Positions 34,111 to 44,813 of a DNA stretch of 64,000 nucleotides are shown one piece after another. A program made the position numbers and the translations under genes. Source of the stretch: Chrysoporthe austroafricana (Eukaryota; Ascomycota; Sordariomycetes; Diaporthales; Cryphonectriaceae); contig JYIP02000001.1 of assembly GCA_001051155.2 (NCBI GenBank), positions 1,488,001 to 1,552,000 on the forward strand, written 5' to 3'. The notes below the pieces were generated by a model that was given only the letters and a program-made list of their open reading frames with translations, searched no databases and was not told where the DNA came from. Every line of letters begins with the position of its first letter. The stretch's first letter is position 1.

Positions 34111-35675
34111 ATGCACGCCTCTGCAGCCGCGACACTGCGTCGCACAGCCCTCGGCGCCCGCCCCCTCCGTCCCGCCTCTGCCCTCCGGCCAGCAACACTG
34201 TCACAGGTAGCACCGGCGCTGCGGGCGGCAGGCCTCATCCGCACCATGGCGACCGTCAAGAAGATCAAGGTCAAGAACCCCGTCGTCGAGCTCGACGGCG
34301 ACGAGATGACCCGCATCATCTGGGAGGACATCAAGAAGAAGTTCATCCACCCCTACCTGGACATCGACCTCAAGTACTACGACCTGGGCCTCGAGTACCG
34401 TGACAAGACCGACGACAGGGTCACCGTCGAGGCCGCCGAGGCCATCCAGAAGTACAGCGTAGGCGTCAAGTGCGCCACCATCACGCCTGACGAGGCGCGC
34501 GTGGAGGAGTTCAAGCTGAAGAAGAGTGAGTGTTCCTCCACTACACGGGCCCCGCCGAGGAAGGGCGCCGCCTGGCGCCGTCCGCTGGCGCCGTCCGCTG
34601 GCGCCGCCCGCTGGGATGGTGGCTGGCTAACGCACGTCTCAACCCCCCCGCAGTGTGGCTCTCCCCTAACGGCACCATCCGCAACATCCTTGGCGGCACC
34701 GTCTTCCGCGAGGCTATCATCGTGCCGCGCATCCCCCGCCTGGTTCCCGGGTGGGTCGAGCCCATCATCATCGGCCGCCACGCCTTCGGCGACCAGTACC
34801 GCGCCAAGGACCGCGTGATCCCGGGGCCTGGCAAGCTGTCCATGGTCTACACCCCCGAGGGCGGCAAGCCTGAGGAGATCGAGGTCTACGACTTCAAGAG
34901 CGGCGGCGGCGTCGCGCAGACCCAGTACAACACCGACGAGAGCATCACCGGCTTTGCGCACGCGAGCTTCAAGATGGCCCTGGACCGTGGCCTGCCGCTG
35001 TATATGAGCACCAAGAACACCATTCTCAAGAAGTACGACGGGCGCTTCAAGGACATCTTCCAGGAGCTGTACGACACGCAGTACAAAAAGGAGTTCGAGA
35101 AGCAGGGCACGTGGTACGAGCACCGCCTGATCGACGACATGGTGGCGCAGATGATGAAGAGCAAGGGCGGCTATGTCATGGCGCTCAAGAGTGAGTGGGC
35201 CCGCGGCCCCAGGTGACGAGACTTTAAGTGTTTAGGACTGACGGACCATCTACCAGACTACGACGGCGACGTCCAGTCCGACATCGTCGCGCAGGGCTTC
35301 GGCTCCCTCGGCCTCATGACCTCGGTGCTCATCACCCCGGACGGCAAGACCTTCGAGTCGGAAGCCGCCCACGGCACCGTGACGCGCCACTACCGCGAGC
35401 ACCAGAAGGGCAACCCGACGTCTACCAACCCCATCGCCTCCATCTTTGCCTGGACCCGCGGCCTCGCCAAGCGCGGCCAGCTCGACGACACCCCGGAGCT
35501 CGTCGCTTTCGCCGAGAGCCTGGAGCAGGCGTGCATCGACACCGTGGACAAGGACGGCGTCATGACCAAGGACCTGGCGCTGGCGTGCGGCAAGGACCAG
35601 GCGTACGTCACCACCACCGAGTACCTGGACGCCGTGGACAGGCGGATGAAGGGGCTGTTGAAGGAGAAGATGTGA
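34111..35675 (+). CDS. IDP1: Isocitrate dehydrogenase [NADP], mitochondrial/cytosolic
   Basis: Oxidatively decarboxylates isocitrate to 2-oxoglutarate with NADP+, supplying NADPH. Exons 34111-34525, 34654-35190 and 35257-35675 give 456 residues. Residues 1-45 are Arg/Ala/Leu/Ser-rich and lack acidic residues, a typical mitochondrial presequence. M46 (34246) begins [20 protein letters not shown], the start of the mature or cytosolic form, and has a strong CACCATGG context. The substrate site [17 protein letters not shown] is recreated by splicing of intron 1. Metal-binding aspartates lie in YDGDVQSD, rebuilt by intron 2, and the NADP site [12 protein letters not shown] is intact. The C-terminus KEKM is not a peroxisomal PTS1. 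Intron 1 (128 bp) contains a 13-bp triplicate repeat and reads open through in one frame. Confidence 0.96.
34574..34612. repeat. 13-bp tandem repeat inside IDP1 intron 1
   Basis: Three adjacent copies of GGCGCCGTCCGCT (third copy with one T-to-C change) within the first intron of the isocitrate dehydrogenase gene. Confidence 0.9.
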
Positions 35676-36577
35676 GTTCTGAGTTCCACAGGACATGCAG
35701 CAGGAGGTTGTATATAAAAGGGTGTAAGGAATGAGTTCAGGGCCTGAGGTAGTCCTCGATCGGAAAGCGGTACGTTTTCTTCAACGGCAGCACTTCGGAT
35801 GCGCACGCTCTGCATCTGCTGCCGTACCACGCCTCGTTCTGCTTGACTGGAGGAATGATCCGTACCACTCTCGGCTGTCCACGTCTGGTCATTCTTACTT
35901 GCGACTTATGCTACCGCAGGCCTCAGGGAGTGCGCTGAAGACAAAGATGGGACCGGATGAGCGATTCAAGACACAACTAGACCACGATCTAGAAGGGAGA
36001 TACCTGTCCATAGATGAGCTAGCTATGTTATCCCACAGTATATACAGTGTTGCTCCTGCACCCATGTGTTTCGGTTACTCTATTCGCCGCTGGTGGGAGT
36101 GTGTGCCCATTTAGGGCCGTGAAAACATGTGTCTCCTTCCGGCTCTGACTTGTAGGACTTCAGGAGTTGGCGTCCAATAAGTGTTACCACGGCAGAGTCC
36201 GGGAGCCAGTGAAGAGGGATTGAGCGAAGAGAAATTGGAGCTTCTGTGGTGGCTGCGAATGTGAGGTCAGATGATGAACCTGCTGAGACCCGCAGTCCCG
36301 GTGTGAGAGGGTCACCATAACCGAACTGTTCAACACCGGAATACTAAAAGGAGGGGACACGCAAAAGTAGATTTGTGCACTACCATAGTATGCCATGGGA
36401 GACTGATGAGACATTCCTATTTAGGATTAAAAATACGTCTGGAGGATAGCTACACTCAGATATTGGCAGACAGGGGGAAAAAGACAACTAGTCAGGTGAT
36501 ACCTGCCCATCAATTACGGAAACTTAGAATCTATCTCCTGGGCGCCATACGCCATGTATCACAGCTTTCGAGGTACC
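35676..36577. other. Convergent 3' intergenic region
   Basis: About 0.9 kb between the stops of IDP1 (plus) and the Iec3-like gene (minus). A TATATAAAA element near 35711-35719 may be part of the IDP1 polyadenylation signal. Nothing else supported. Confidence 0.45.
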
Positions 36578-38101
36578 TCAGTCATCCGCCTCAATTTCAG
36601 TCTTCGCTTCGTCCGACACCTCCTTGACGGCCTCCTTCTTCTTGGCTGCCGCGATCTCGGCCGGCGTGGCAGCCACGACCTTATCCTCGCTGCCTGCACC
36701 TCCCCCAATGGAGTTGTTCTTGGTCCGCTTCTTGGCCGGGCGACGACTAGACCCGCCCTTCGGTCGGTACCCCGTATCGTCGTCCACAGCCCGCTTACGC
36801 TTGCCTTTGCTCGTAGCGACTGCCTTGCCGACACCAATCTCACCGTCTAGATCATACATCGTCTCGTCCGTAGACTTCCGCTTGTCCTTACTATGCGCAG
36901 CTGAGGAGCGCTTGGAGGCGCGCTCGCCCTTGGCGGTAGCACGCGCTGCCCCAGTGCTTGCACGCCCTTCGCCACTGGTCTTGCGGGAACTTGCACCGGC
37001 ATTTTTTCGGGCCGCCGGCCGAGCCTCCTCCTCCTCAGCGTCATCATCAATTCGGTGTGCCTTGCGCGACGACTTCTCCGCGCCCTTTTCCTTCTTATCA
37101 TCGCCACCCTCGTGATCTTGCAAGAAGGTCTTAGGTGCGTGCTTCCTAAGCCAGTTGTACACGCTCGTGGGGTTCCGCAACGCCAAATCTCGGCTCGACA
37201 TGCTGGCGCGGCTGGGACCAGCAGCCGATGCATCCTTGGCGGGAGGCGCAGTCGAGGAGGGGGTTCCTCCTCTTCCTGTACCATTGCTTCCGCTGTTCTG
37301 TTCCCGTGCGAGCGGCGCCAAGGTCGGCAGCATCTCGGGGAGCTCGCCGTACACATCAGGGTCGGCAGCAGTCTTGACATCGATCTCCCACATGTAGTTG
37401 TCGATGTCGTCGGCGGTCAGGAACGAAGGAGGGTGCTGTTGTTGACTGGCATCGAAGGCCGGCGACTCTATGCTGGTGAGAAGGTCATGCGCGACATCGG
37501 GAAAGCGCTCTGCCGTAGCGGCGAAATCCAGGTGTGGTACATCTTTAATTAATTCGCGAAGCGACTTCGCCGGCCGGGGACCCTCCGGCCGCCACTTGTC
37601 AATGTTTAGGATATACTCTTCCCCCACGTCCGAAGGGATGGGGAGGCTGAGCTCGAAGCGCTTCTCTGTTGGGATCTGCGGGCGGTTGTTGATGTCCAGG
37701 AGGACATCGAGTATGCGGCTGCGTGGAGTTTGGGTCAGTGCCGGCTTTCAGTCACATAAGGGGCCCCTTGAGGACAGGGAGATAGCGTACTCGTTGTAGC
37801 TGGCGAGCTGCTTTGTCTTCCTCAGCGCCTTCTGCTCGAGTTGATATAGCTCCTCGTTCTGTGCTTGCAGCTGATCGAACTTGATACGCATTTTCCGGTA
37901 TTTTTTCTTCCATGACTTGTAGGTCGGCTTCGCGTCGGCCATGCGGACGTCAGGACCGCCATCCTCGTGCTTCAGGTCCTCATCGCCGATGGCAGATGGG
38001 CTCCGAGTACGGTCGTCGTCATTGACTAGATGGCCTTTGCCTTTGTTGACGACACGGTCAGTGTCCTCGTTGAGGATGCCGTCCCTGGCAATGGACGACA
38101 T
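36578..38101 (-). CDS. iec3: INO80 chromatin-remodelling complex subunit, Iec3-like
   Basis: Two exons (minus), 37791-38101 and 36578-37718, 483 residues, with a 72-bp intron. The conserved N-terminal region has YKSWKKKYRKMRIKFDQ, a charged helix, and after the splice RILDVLLDINNRPQIP; this pair matches the fungal Iec3 subunit of the INO80 nucleosome remodeller. The C-terminal half is disordered and very rich in Lys, Arg, Ala and Glu with several basic clusters usable as nuclear localisation signals (for example KGKRKR and RRPAKKR). An acidic EEEE stretch is also present. It is divergent from MYG1, with 593 bp between the start codons. The family call rests on the N-terminal block only; the tail is not diagnostic. 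Confidence 0.8.
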
Positions 38102-38694
38102 TGCGTATGCTTCGAGCGCTGCTCTGCGAGATAATGCAGCTGCACAGTACGTGCAGGGTAAATGAATCGACGGACTGGCCAAGAATCAACGCGCTCCAAG
38201 TGGGCCGAGTCAGCCCTGTAGAACAATCGTCCAGCCGAAAGCCGCGGCGATGAGGGCTAGGTCTGGTAAAGCGTGCGAGGTGATGGTGTTGGGAAGGAAA
38301 TTCGCGGCAAGGGGAAAGAAAGGTTGGCGTCGCGTTCTTGGCTGTCGGTGCATAAGCATCACAGCCCTGCAGGCCTACCGTACTACCCAGTGCCAGTAAG
38401 TACACTTCAGCCTACAATGCCGCTCGCCGGCCCTGCACTGGGGTTGGTCCAAGCTCCTGCCCGTCAGCAGGGGCCCCGCGAAAAAATGCAGGCCCACCTT
38501 AGACGGTCCCGCAGTGCTAACCCCCCCCTCCCAACCGGGGCCAATGGGCGATATTCTAATTTTGATTGTCTGCTTGGGAAGAGAGCCCAGCTCTTACTTA
38601 TCCTACTTCTTGCAGTAGAAGCAGCCTCCCAACCTAACGATCTGAGCTCTAGCAGCAAGCTTCTATGCTCCGCCGCCCCTGCCTTACTTACAAA
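38102..38694. promoter_or_regulatory. Shared divergent promoter region iec3 / MYG1
   Basis: 593 bp between divergent start codons, so both promoters must lie here. No TATA box stands out. An alternative in-frame MYG1 ATG lies at 38665. Confidence 0.5.
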
Positions 38695-39774
38695 ATGGCA
38701 GAATCAGCAGCTAAGCGCCTCAAGACCGACGGGTCCTCCACCGTGACGATCGGCACCCACAACGGTCACTTCCACGCAGACGAGGCCCTCGCCGTGCACA
38801 TGCTGCGGACGCACATCCCGCGGTACCACGGCGCCCAGCTGATCCGCACCCGCGACCCCGCCATGCTGGCGACATGCGACACCGTACTCGACGTCGGCGG
38901 CGAGTACGACGCCGCCCGCAACAGGTTCGACCACCACCAGCGGGGCTTCGCCACGACGTTCCCCGGCCGCGAGACGAAGCTGAGCTCCGCGGGGCTGGCG
39001 TACATGCACTTTGGCAAGGAGATCATTGCCAACAGGTGGGCCGCCGCCGGCGAGGGGGGCGACATCGACTCCAGCACTGTGGAGCTGCTGTACAAGAAGA
39101 TCTACGAGAGCTTCGTGGAGGCCGTGGACGCGAACGACAACGGGATCAGCGTCTACGACCCACAGGGCGTAGAGGCCGCCGGGCTGAAGAAGAAGTTCTC
39201 GGACGGCGGGTTCACGCTGGGCGCGATGGTGGGCAGGCTGAATCCCAACTGGAACGACCCCGTGCCGAGCGATCCCGCGGAAGCGCAGGCACATGAGGAC
39301 CAGAAATTCGTGATCGCCAGCCAGCGCATAGGCGAGGAGTTCGACAGGAGCCTCGATTACTACGTCACGAGCTGGCTGCCGGCGCGGGCTCTGGTGGAGA
39401 AGGCCTTTGGTGAGAGGAGCCAGTACGATGCGCAGGGCCGGATCATGGTGCTGTCGGGCCAGTCGTGTCCGTGGAAGGACCACCTCTACATGCTCGAGGA
39501 GGAGGCCCAGGAGAGCGGAAAGGTGCTCTATGTGCTGTACCCCGAGAAGCCGACGACCGACACAAAGTGGAGAGTACAAACCGTGCCTGTCACCAAGGAC
39601 TCCTTTGAGAGCCGCAAAGCGCTGCCGAAGGAGTGGAGGGGTGTCAGGGACGAGGAGCTCGACAAGGTGTCTGGTGTGCCGGGCTGTGTATTTGTTCACG
39701 CGGCTGGGTTCATCGGTGGAAACAAGACGTTCGATGGTGCCCTCGAGCTTGCGAAGAAGGCGCTGGACATGTGA
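38695..39774 (+). CDS. MYG1: MYG1 family DHH-type 3'-5' RNA exonuclease
   Basis: Single exon. From the ATG at 38695 (MAESAAKRLKT) it encodes 359 residues, the usual MYG1 length; an in-frame ATG at 38665 would add MLRRPCLTYK. MYG1 proteins are DHH-family nucleases of nucleus and mitochondria that process RNA. Conserved features: IGTHNGHFHADEALAV with H22, H25, H27 and D29; DVGGEYD at 66-72; and the DHH triad D79-H80-H81. The C-terminal substrate-binding part includes VPGCVFVHAAGFIGGNKT. The stronger start context (AAAATGG) favours 38695. The short extension has two arginines and no acidic residues and could give a mitochondrial form. Confidence 0.95.
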   Translation: MAESAAKRLKTDGSSTVTIGTHNGHFHADEALAVHMLRTHIPRYHGAQLIRTRDPAMLATCDTVLDVGGEYDAARNRFDHHQRGFATTFPGRETKLSSAGLAYMHFGKEIIANRWAAAGEGGDIDSSTVELLYKKIYESFVEAVDANDNGISVYDPQGVEAAGLKKKFSDGGFTLGAMVGRLNPNWNDPVPSDPAEAQAHEDQKFVIASQRIGEEFDRSLDYYVTSWLPARALVEKAFGERSQYDAQGRIMVLSGQSCPWKDHLYMLEEEAQESGKVLYVLYPEKPTTDTKWRVQTVPVTKDSFESRKALPKEWRGVRDEELDKVSGVPGCVFVHAAGFIGGNKTFDGALELAKKALDM

Positions 39775-40586
39775 ATGGGCTGGATGAAATCGACAAGGGG
39801 ATACCAAAAAGGGGCGTGGTGGGCCACCAACAAGTGGAGCAATAGACATCAGCATGGTTTTCGGCGTTTGGCTGAATACATCATGGTCTTCATCTAAAAG
39901 GATACAGAATCATAACGATACACTGCCTGCTCACAATCTGCTAATGGTCAGACGCTTTTGTTTTCAATACATTGCAGGCATGAAGCTCCCAATCTGCGCC
40001 TGAACCCCGAAGTACGCCCTTGCCTGCCATTCTGGGGTCCTTCGTTCCTCAGTCGAAGGGGTCAAGGCTCGTGAACACGTGGACCAGCAGGTGCCCTCAG
40101 AGTAGAATGTGATACCCATGCCTCTCCGCGGTCAGACCACCGAAACGAAGATGAATCCTCTCGGAGACAGCCCACTGGGATGGTCTCTGTTGGACTCTTA
40201 GGATAATGGTAGGTGGGACAACCCCGGACGGAATGCTTGATAGTCGGTGCCCTGTATCCTTGAACCGAGCATCGTGCTTTCAAGCGCGCTTGGGTGACCA
40301 CACACCTAAGCCAATGGTGTCTCGCTGGTGACTTGAAAAAGGTCAATTGAACAGAAAGAGGCAAGGAAATGCTGTAGCGAACGCAACATGCGACTAGTCG
40401 CACGAAAAACCAGTCCAACCGGACGACTTGCTCCCTGCCGTGTCCTTCAACGCCTGCCTTCATGGAATTCGCATTTTCAACCCGGAAAATCGCCTCATGC
40501 AACCAAGGCGACCATCGCAGACGGCCTCCCGACCAAACGACACGTAGACAACGAACACAACTCCGTCTCAGCCGGCCCTCGCCCTC
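39775..40586. other. Convergent 3' intergenic region
   Basis: About 0.8 kb between the stops of MYG1 (plus) and the endosulfine gene (minus). Open frames show no family similarity. Confidence 0.5.
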
Positions 40587-41175
40587 TCATGATCGGATGG
40601 GGATCCCCTGCTGCGCGGCCCCCTCCCCGCCAGCGCCGGCGTCGTTCTCCTTGTTCTCGCCAGCGGCGTCCTCAGCGTCCTCGGCGCTCGTCTCCCTCTG
40701 CAGCCCGCTCTCCTTAGCCGGGCTGCCCACAGGGATGGAGCCCACGTTGCTGGGGCCCGAGACGCTGCCGCTCTTGGCGAGGGCGGGGACGACGGGGGAG
40801 GCGCCGCCGGCGGTGACGGGTGACACGACGCTGCCGTGACGGATGCTCTCTGGGTCCGGGTGCTCGCTCCCGACGTGACCCGTCTCCATGCCGTCGCCCT
40901 TGCCCGCCTTGTTCATCGCATAGTCGCCACTGTCGAAGTACTTGCGCTCGCCTAGCTTGTTCTTCATAAAGCGGTCCTTTTGCGAGGGGAGCTTGCCGTA
41001 GAGCCGGAAGAGGCGCTGCTCCTCGGGGGAGAGGGACTGCGGGAGGGGGAGGGGGGAAAGGTCAGCCCTGGAGTCCTTCTGGCGGAGGTGAGGGCGACCA
41101 AACGATCGTTTGCAGGTTGGAGGACGGGCTCGAACTTACGCTCACGTCGATCTTGTTCTTCTGGTGCGGGTTCAT
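40587..41175 (-). CDS. IGO1: Endosulfine/ARPP-19 family protein (Igo1-like)
   Basis: Two exons (minus): 41140-41175 (12 codons, MNPHQKNKIDVS) and 40587-41036, joined over a 103-bp GT-AG intron; 161 residues. Endosulfines are small disordered proteins that, once phosphorylated by Greatwall/Rim15 kinase, inhibit PP2A-B55 and protect mRNAs on entry into quiescence. The conserved core is RLYGKLPSQKDRF followed by KYFDSGDY; the phosphorylated serine is S48 in FDSGDY. The remaining C-terminal 100 residues are Gly/Ser/Ala/Glu-rich and poorly conserved. The short first exon was found because the family N-terminus (SLSPEEQRLFRLYG) continues upstream of the first ATG of the long open frame. Confidence 0.93.
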
Positions 41176-42565
41176 GGTGGGCAGTCTCGGTGGTGGATCG
41201 AGCGTCGAGGCCAGTCCCAATCGTGTGGTGTGCGCAGCACTGAGAATTTAATGTCTGAAAAGAATGCTTCCTGGATCACCGAACGTTTCTGGGGTTGGTC
41301 TGATGGTTCGATTGCTTGAAGGGAACGCTTGGGAGGATCGAGGCTTGGGAGGTGTGGGAGAGCTGAGGTTGTCTTTTTGATGCCAAAAGGTCACCCGAGC
41401 CAGCTGCACCCCTCTTCGTCGCGGGCGAGGCGCTGCCAGCTGCTCGCTGTGCGGTGCTTGGGGTGCGGGGCCAATCAGGCCCCCTGGCCAAGCACTTGGG
41501 TTAAACTTTACGACCGCACCTCGACAAGGCAGGCCAGTGACAGGCTTTGGACTTCAATTGAGTAGTGGCTCTCTGACCCTGACGGCGCTGACGTCGAAAT
41601 GAATGCTCTCATTTCTCTGGAAACGGAAAATGTCTTAATATCCAAACTCTCCAACGGCGAATGTCCAGAGCTTTTCGCCCTCTTCATGTTTTACCATGAA
41701 CAGCTGCTGCTCTCTCTCAGCGTCCACTACCAGCCAGTCAGTCAGTGCCTGAGTGCCAGGGGGGGCCGTGGGGGCTTATCGCGTTGATCTTATCGTCACG
41801 CTAAAATAGACGTCATGCCTTCGATTCGCCGGGGAACACGCACGCCTCAACCAGGACCGATTCTCGACCATTCGGTTCCTGTCGTCTGCGACAGTGCACG
41901 ACAATTCTGAGTCAACACGAACGGCTTACGAACGGCTTTTCGGCTCCGGGGGTCGGATCGACAGCTCTTGCAGCGTCACGAGACCACAATGCCAATCGGG
42001 GCCACCTGCCAGAGACACCCAGAGACAGGGGCGAGGAATCAATTCTTCACAAATCGGGACCTGATGGACACACGCTGCTGCAATGGCGCGAAGCGATGAC
42101 CACCATTCACGTGCTGACGTCAGGCCCTCGCGGGCTGTACGGAGTGCCTGTTCCGTGAACGACCTGCCCACGCTGCCTTAAGCGAGGATCTATGCTCTTT
42201 CGTCCTGCAGTACCAGAGTACCAAGAAGGGGAGGATCTGTGGCTTTCTGAGCAGCCGTTACTGAACGGCCTGGACACCGTGAATGTTCAATAGAAGCGTC
42301 TGTGAGGGCGGAAGATACGCTTGTGCATGGCTCATAGCATCAGTCTCTGCCACAGCCATTAGCCACTGCGGTGTCGCCATGTCTGGCATCGGGCAGACGG
42401 ATCTGTCTATCATCCAAGGTCTATTCTTCATGTCTTGCTGCTCTTGCGCCTGGGTCTCTCCCGGTTGGACCGCTGTGAGCAACTTGAAATGAGACGCGGT
42501 ACTACTGCCAGTACTTATCATCAACAGCCTTTGAGACAGACTCTCATAACGCCGGCTTATCTTTC
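41176..42565. other. Intergenic / no supported gene
   Basis: About 1.4 kb containing the promoter of the endosulfine gene and the 3' flank of the HET gene. Only short, unconserved frames. Confidence 0.5.
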
Positions 42566-44813
42566 TCAGACGACGACAATCTTCGTCTTCACGGTCCCCT
42601 CGACCCAGGTATTTCGCATTCTCGCCCATGCGACCCTCTCGAACGTTCCGTCAGGCAAGTTGCTTGCTTTCCGGAGGACCAAGCCGTCACTCATGGGCCA
42701 TCCATCCGCCAACTGCCTTACTTGAAATACCGGGCACAACCAAAACTCTGGGTCAACTTCGGTCGCGTCATCGTCATCGTCGTCCCAGTTGGCGAAACCA
42801 AAGCCGTCTCCGTCTTTAAATGTCATCACGGCAAAGCCGCAGCTCCTGGTATTGGTGCGCACTCTTTTCACAGGTGTCAACATGGCGGTTGCTGTGAAGA
42901 ACGCGCTGCCCTTCACCAGGGTGCCGTAGGTGTCCCCATAATTTCCATTCTGGATGGCATGCAGCTGCATCAGCTTGTGTGTCAGTCTCCCGGAACCGCC
43001 CATCATCCCGTCGTTTCCTAGTTCGTCCAGCACTTGGTTTAACATCACATGTCAGCACGCTTAGCTTCAGAACAGACTTGAAGTCGTGATTACCGGCGGA
43101 TTCAAGCTTACTGCGTATTCCCCCGTCATGTGTTCTGATGAAAGCTGTCTCGAGGGATTGATTCTTGATGGGCCCATACATGGAGGCCCATGACCAGCTT
43201 GGAGCGCGATAGAAAGGGCATCGGTTGTGTTTCGATGAGACGTTGTTGCGGTCGCTGGTCCAGAGAAGACCTCGAAGGAACTCATCTTCCCAAATGCCAT
43301 AGTGATATTTTGCTAGTAGGTTCTTGTCCGCGAAGAGAGTCTTCACACCCTCTAATGCCGGGAACAGATCGCTTTGATTCGTCAAGGCGCGATGGCTGAA
43401 CTCCTCTATGACCCACGCCCATTTGGCATGCAACTTCAGAGGGATGACTTTGTTTTCTCCGGTTTCACCACTCAGCAGCATGTCTTTGAGGTTGAAGAAT
43501 TTGTCTTGGTGACTGTATTCTCCGATGGACATGTCTTCGCCGTTGCACGCCTCTTTGCACTCCCAATAATTGGACTCCTGCCCAATGTGAAGGATCCTGG
43601 CGCTCAAGGCCCGTTCTTGGAAAGTCCATCCTCGTTTTGCGAGAGGGCTCATCTTGACTTCATCCTGAAAAGTGCGGAACGTAGGGAGCACATAGATGTT
43701 TTTTGGTTCTCCACTCGAGGAAGGACTGCACAGGCGCTCAAGGTCCGTCAGAAGCTGGGCATTGCTGTCCTCCGAGGCATCAGTGGCTCCCAGGGCCTTC
43801 GTTTCCTGCGGCTTCGGGTCGCTTTCGGGCTTGCCAGGGCGTACCCACGGCAGTGCGACCCTTAGGCCATGCCTGGCCGATCGTTGCGTGTTCAAAAATG
43901 ACGCGGTCGTATCTGCAAGCATATCCGTCGATATTGTGAGACACGCCTGGGTATAAACCGCTTTCATCCTTGATGCTTCTCGGATCCAGTCGTTATGGTC
44001 ATCCTGAATGATGCAGAGTGCGTCAATCCAAAGGTATCTGAACCCAATCTCCCGCGTCAAGCAAACGACATCCTGAAGAGCAGGAGGAAGCGCCGAGATC
44101 GGGATTCCTAGCAAGTGCTCTGCTATGTTGGAGGAGGTTGTTTTGTACGAGTTCCCGCTTCCCCAGCAGTAGCTGAGAGCGATGTACTGATCCCGGGCTG
44201 AATCCGAGGGCAAGCATAAGCGGATGGAATGATGAGCGACGTCCAGAACACGGGTCGGCATGTGGCGCCCATCTTTGCGTGAGGACCACGCAGAGCAGTT
44301 TTGGTGCTTCGAGCGGCAGACTGAGATCCAGCGCTTCATGGTGTTGATGCACTGGAAGCTTCCTGCATACTTGCCGGGCAGTCGGGCGCCGAGGATCTTT
44401 TGGGCATCTTCGGGCGCTCTCTCGGCCTCAGCTGGCGGATGAGCCAATCAGCGCCTCTCCGAACCCATCGTCAGGATGTACTCACCTTGGTTGAACCCGA
44501 AACTGAGATTCGTCACTCGGTGCTCCTCCGCGCACACCACCTCCAGCCTCGTCAGACCGAAGGTCTGGATCCGGATCCCCCTCCGATCGGGCTTCCAGTA
44601 TGGGTCCTGGGGCATATGCCTGGATTCCCGAACGATGAGGTGGCACATCTCGCACGTCCTCGCGGCGTCTAGCAGCTCGGCCCATGAGGAATGCGTCCAC
44701 CTGTGCTGGGGCTGTGAGTCTTTGCCAGTGCGCAACTCGGCGCCCCTCTTGTCGTAGATATCCGGGATCAGCCAGTCCGAGGCAAGGCGCGAGCAGTATT
44801 GACAGAGAGACAT
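42566..44813 (-). CDS. HET-domain (heterokaryon incompatibility) protein, 704 aa
   Basis: Exons (minus) 44486-44813, 43112-44431 and about 42566-43032 give 704 residues. HET domains mark fungal non-self recognition and cell-death effectors. The N-terminus carries CxxC and CxxCH-type cysteine pairs. The three HET blocks are ALSYCWG (194-200), WIDALCIIQD (244-253) and RGWTFQER (376-383). A W-S-W-A motif (APSWSWASMYG) follows. Intron 1 is 54 bp. Intron 2 starts with a clear GTAAGC donor at 43111; two acceptors 15 bp apart (exon start at 43032 or 43017) both keep frame, so five residues are uncertain. The C-terminus contains an unusual run of six aspartates. No NACHT, ankyrin or WD repeats are attached. 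The start at 44813 begins MSLCQYC. Confidence 0.88.

Noticed and set aside
34377..35123. 248-codon minus-strand frame
   Set aside because: Antisense shadow of IDP1 spanning its intron; no motif.
38704..39855. 383-codon open frame on the minus strand
   Set aside because: Antisense shadow of MYG1, created by high GC3 in the real gene; no family similarity.
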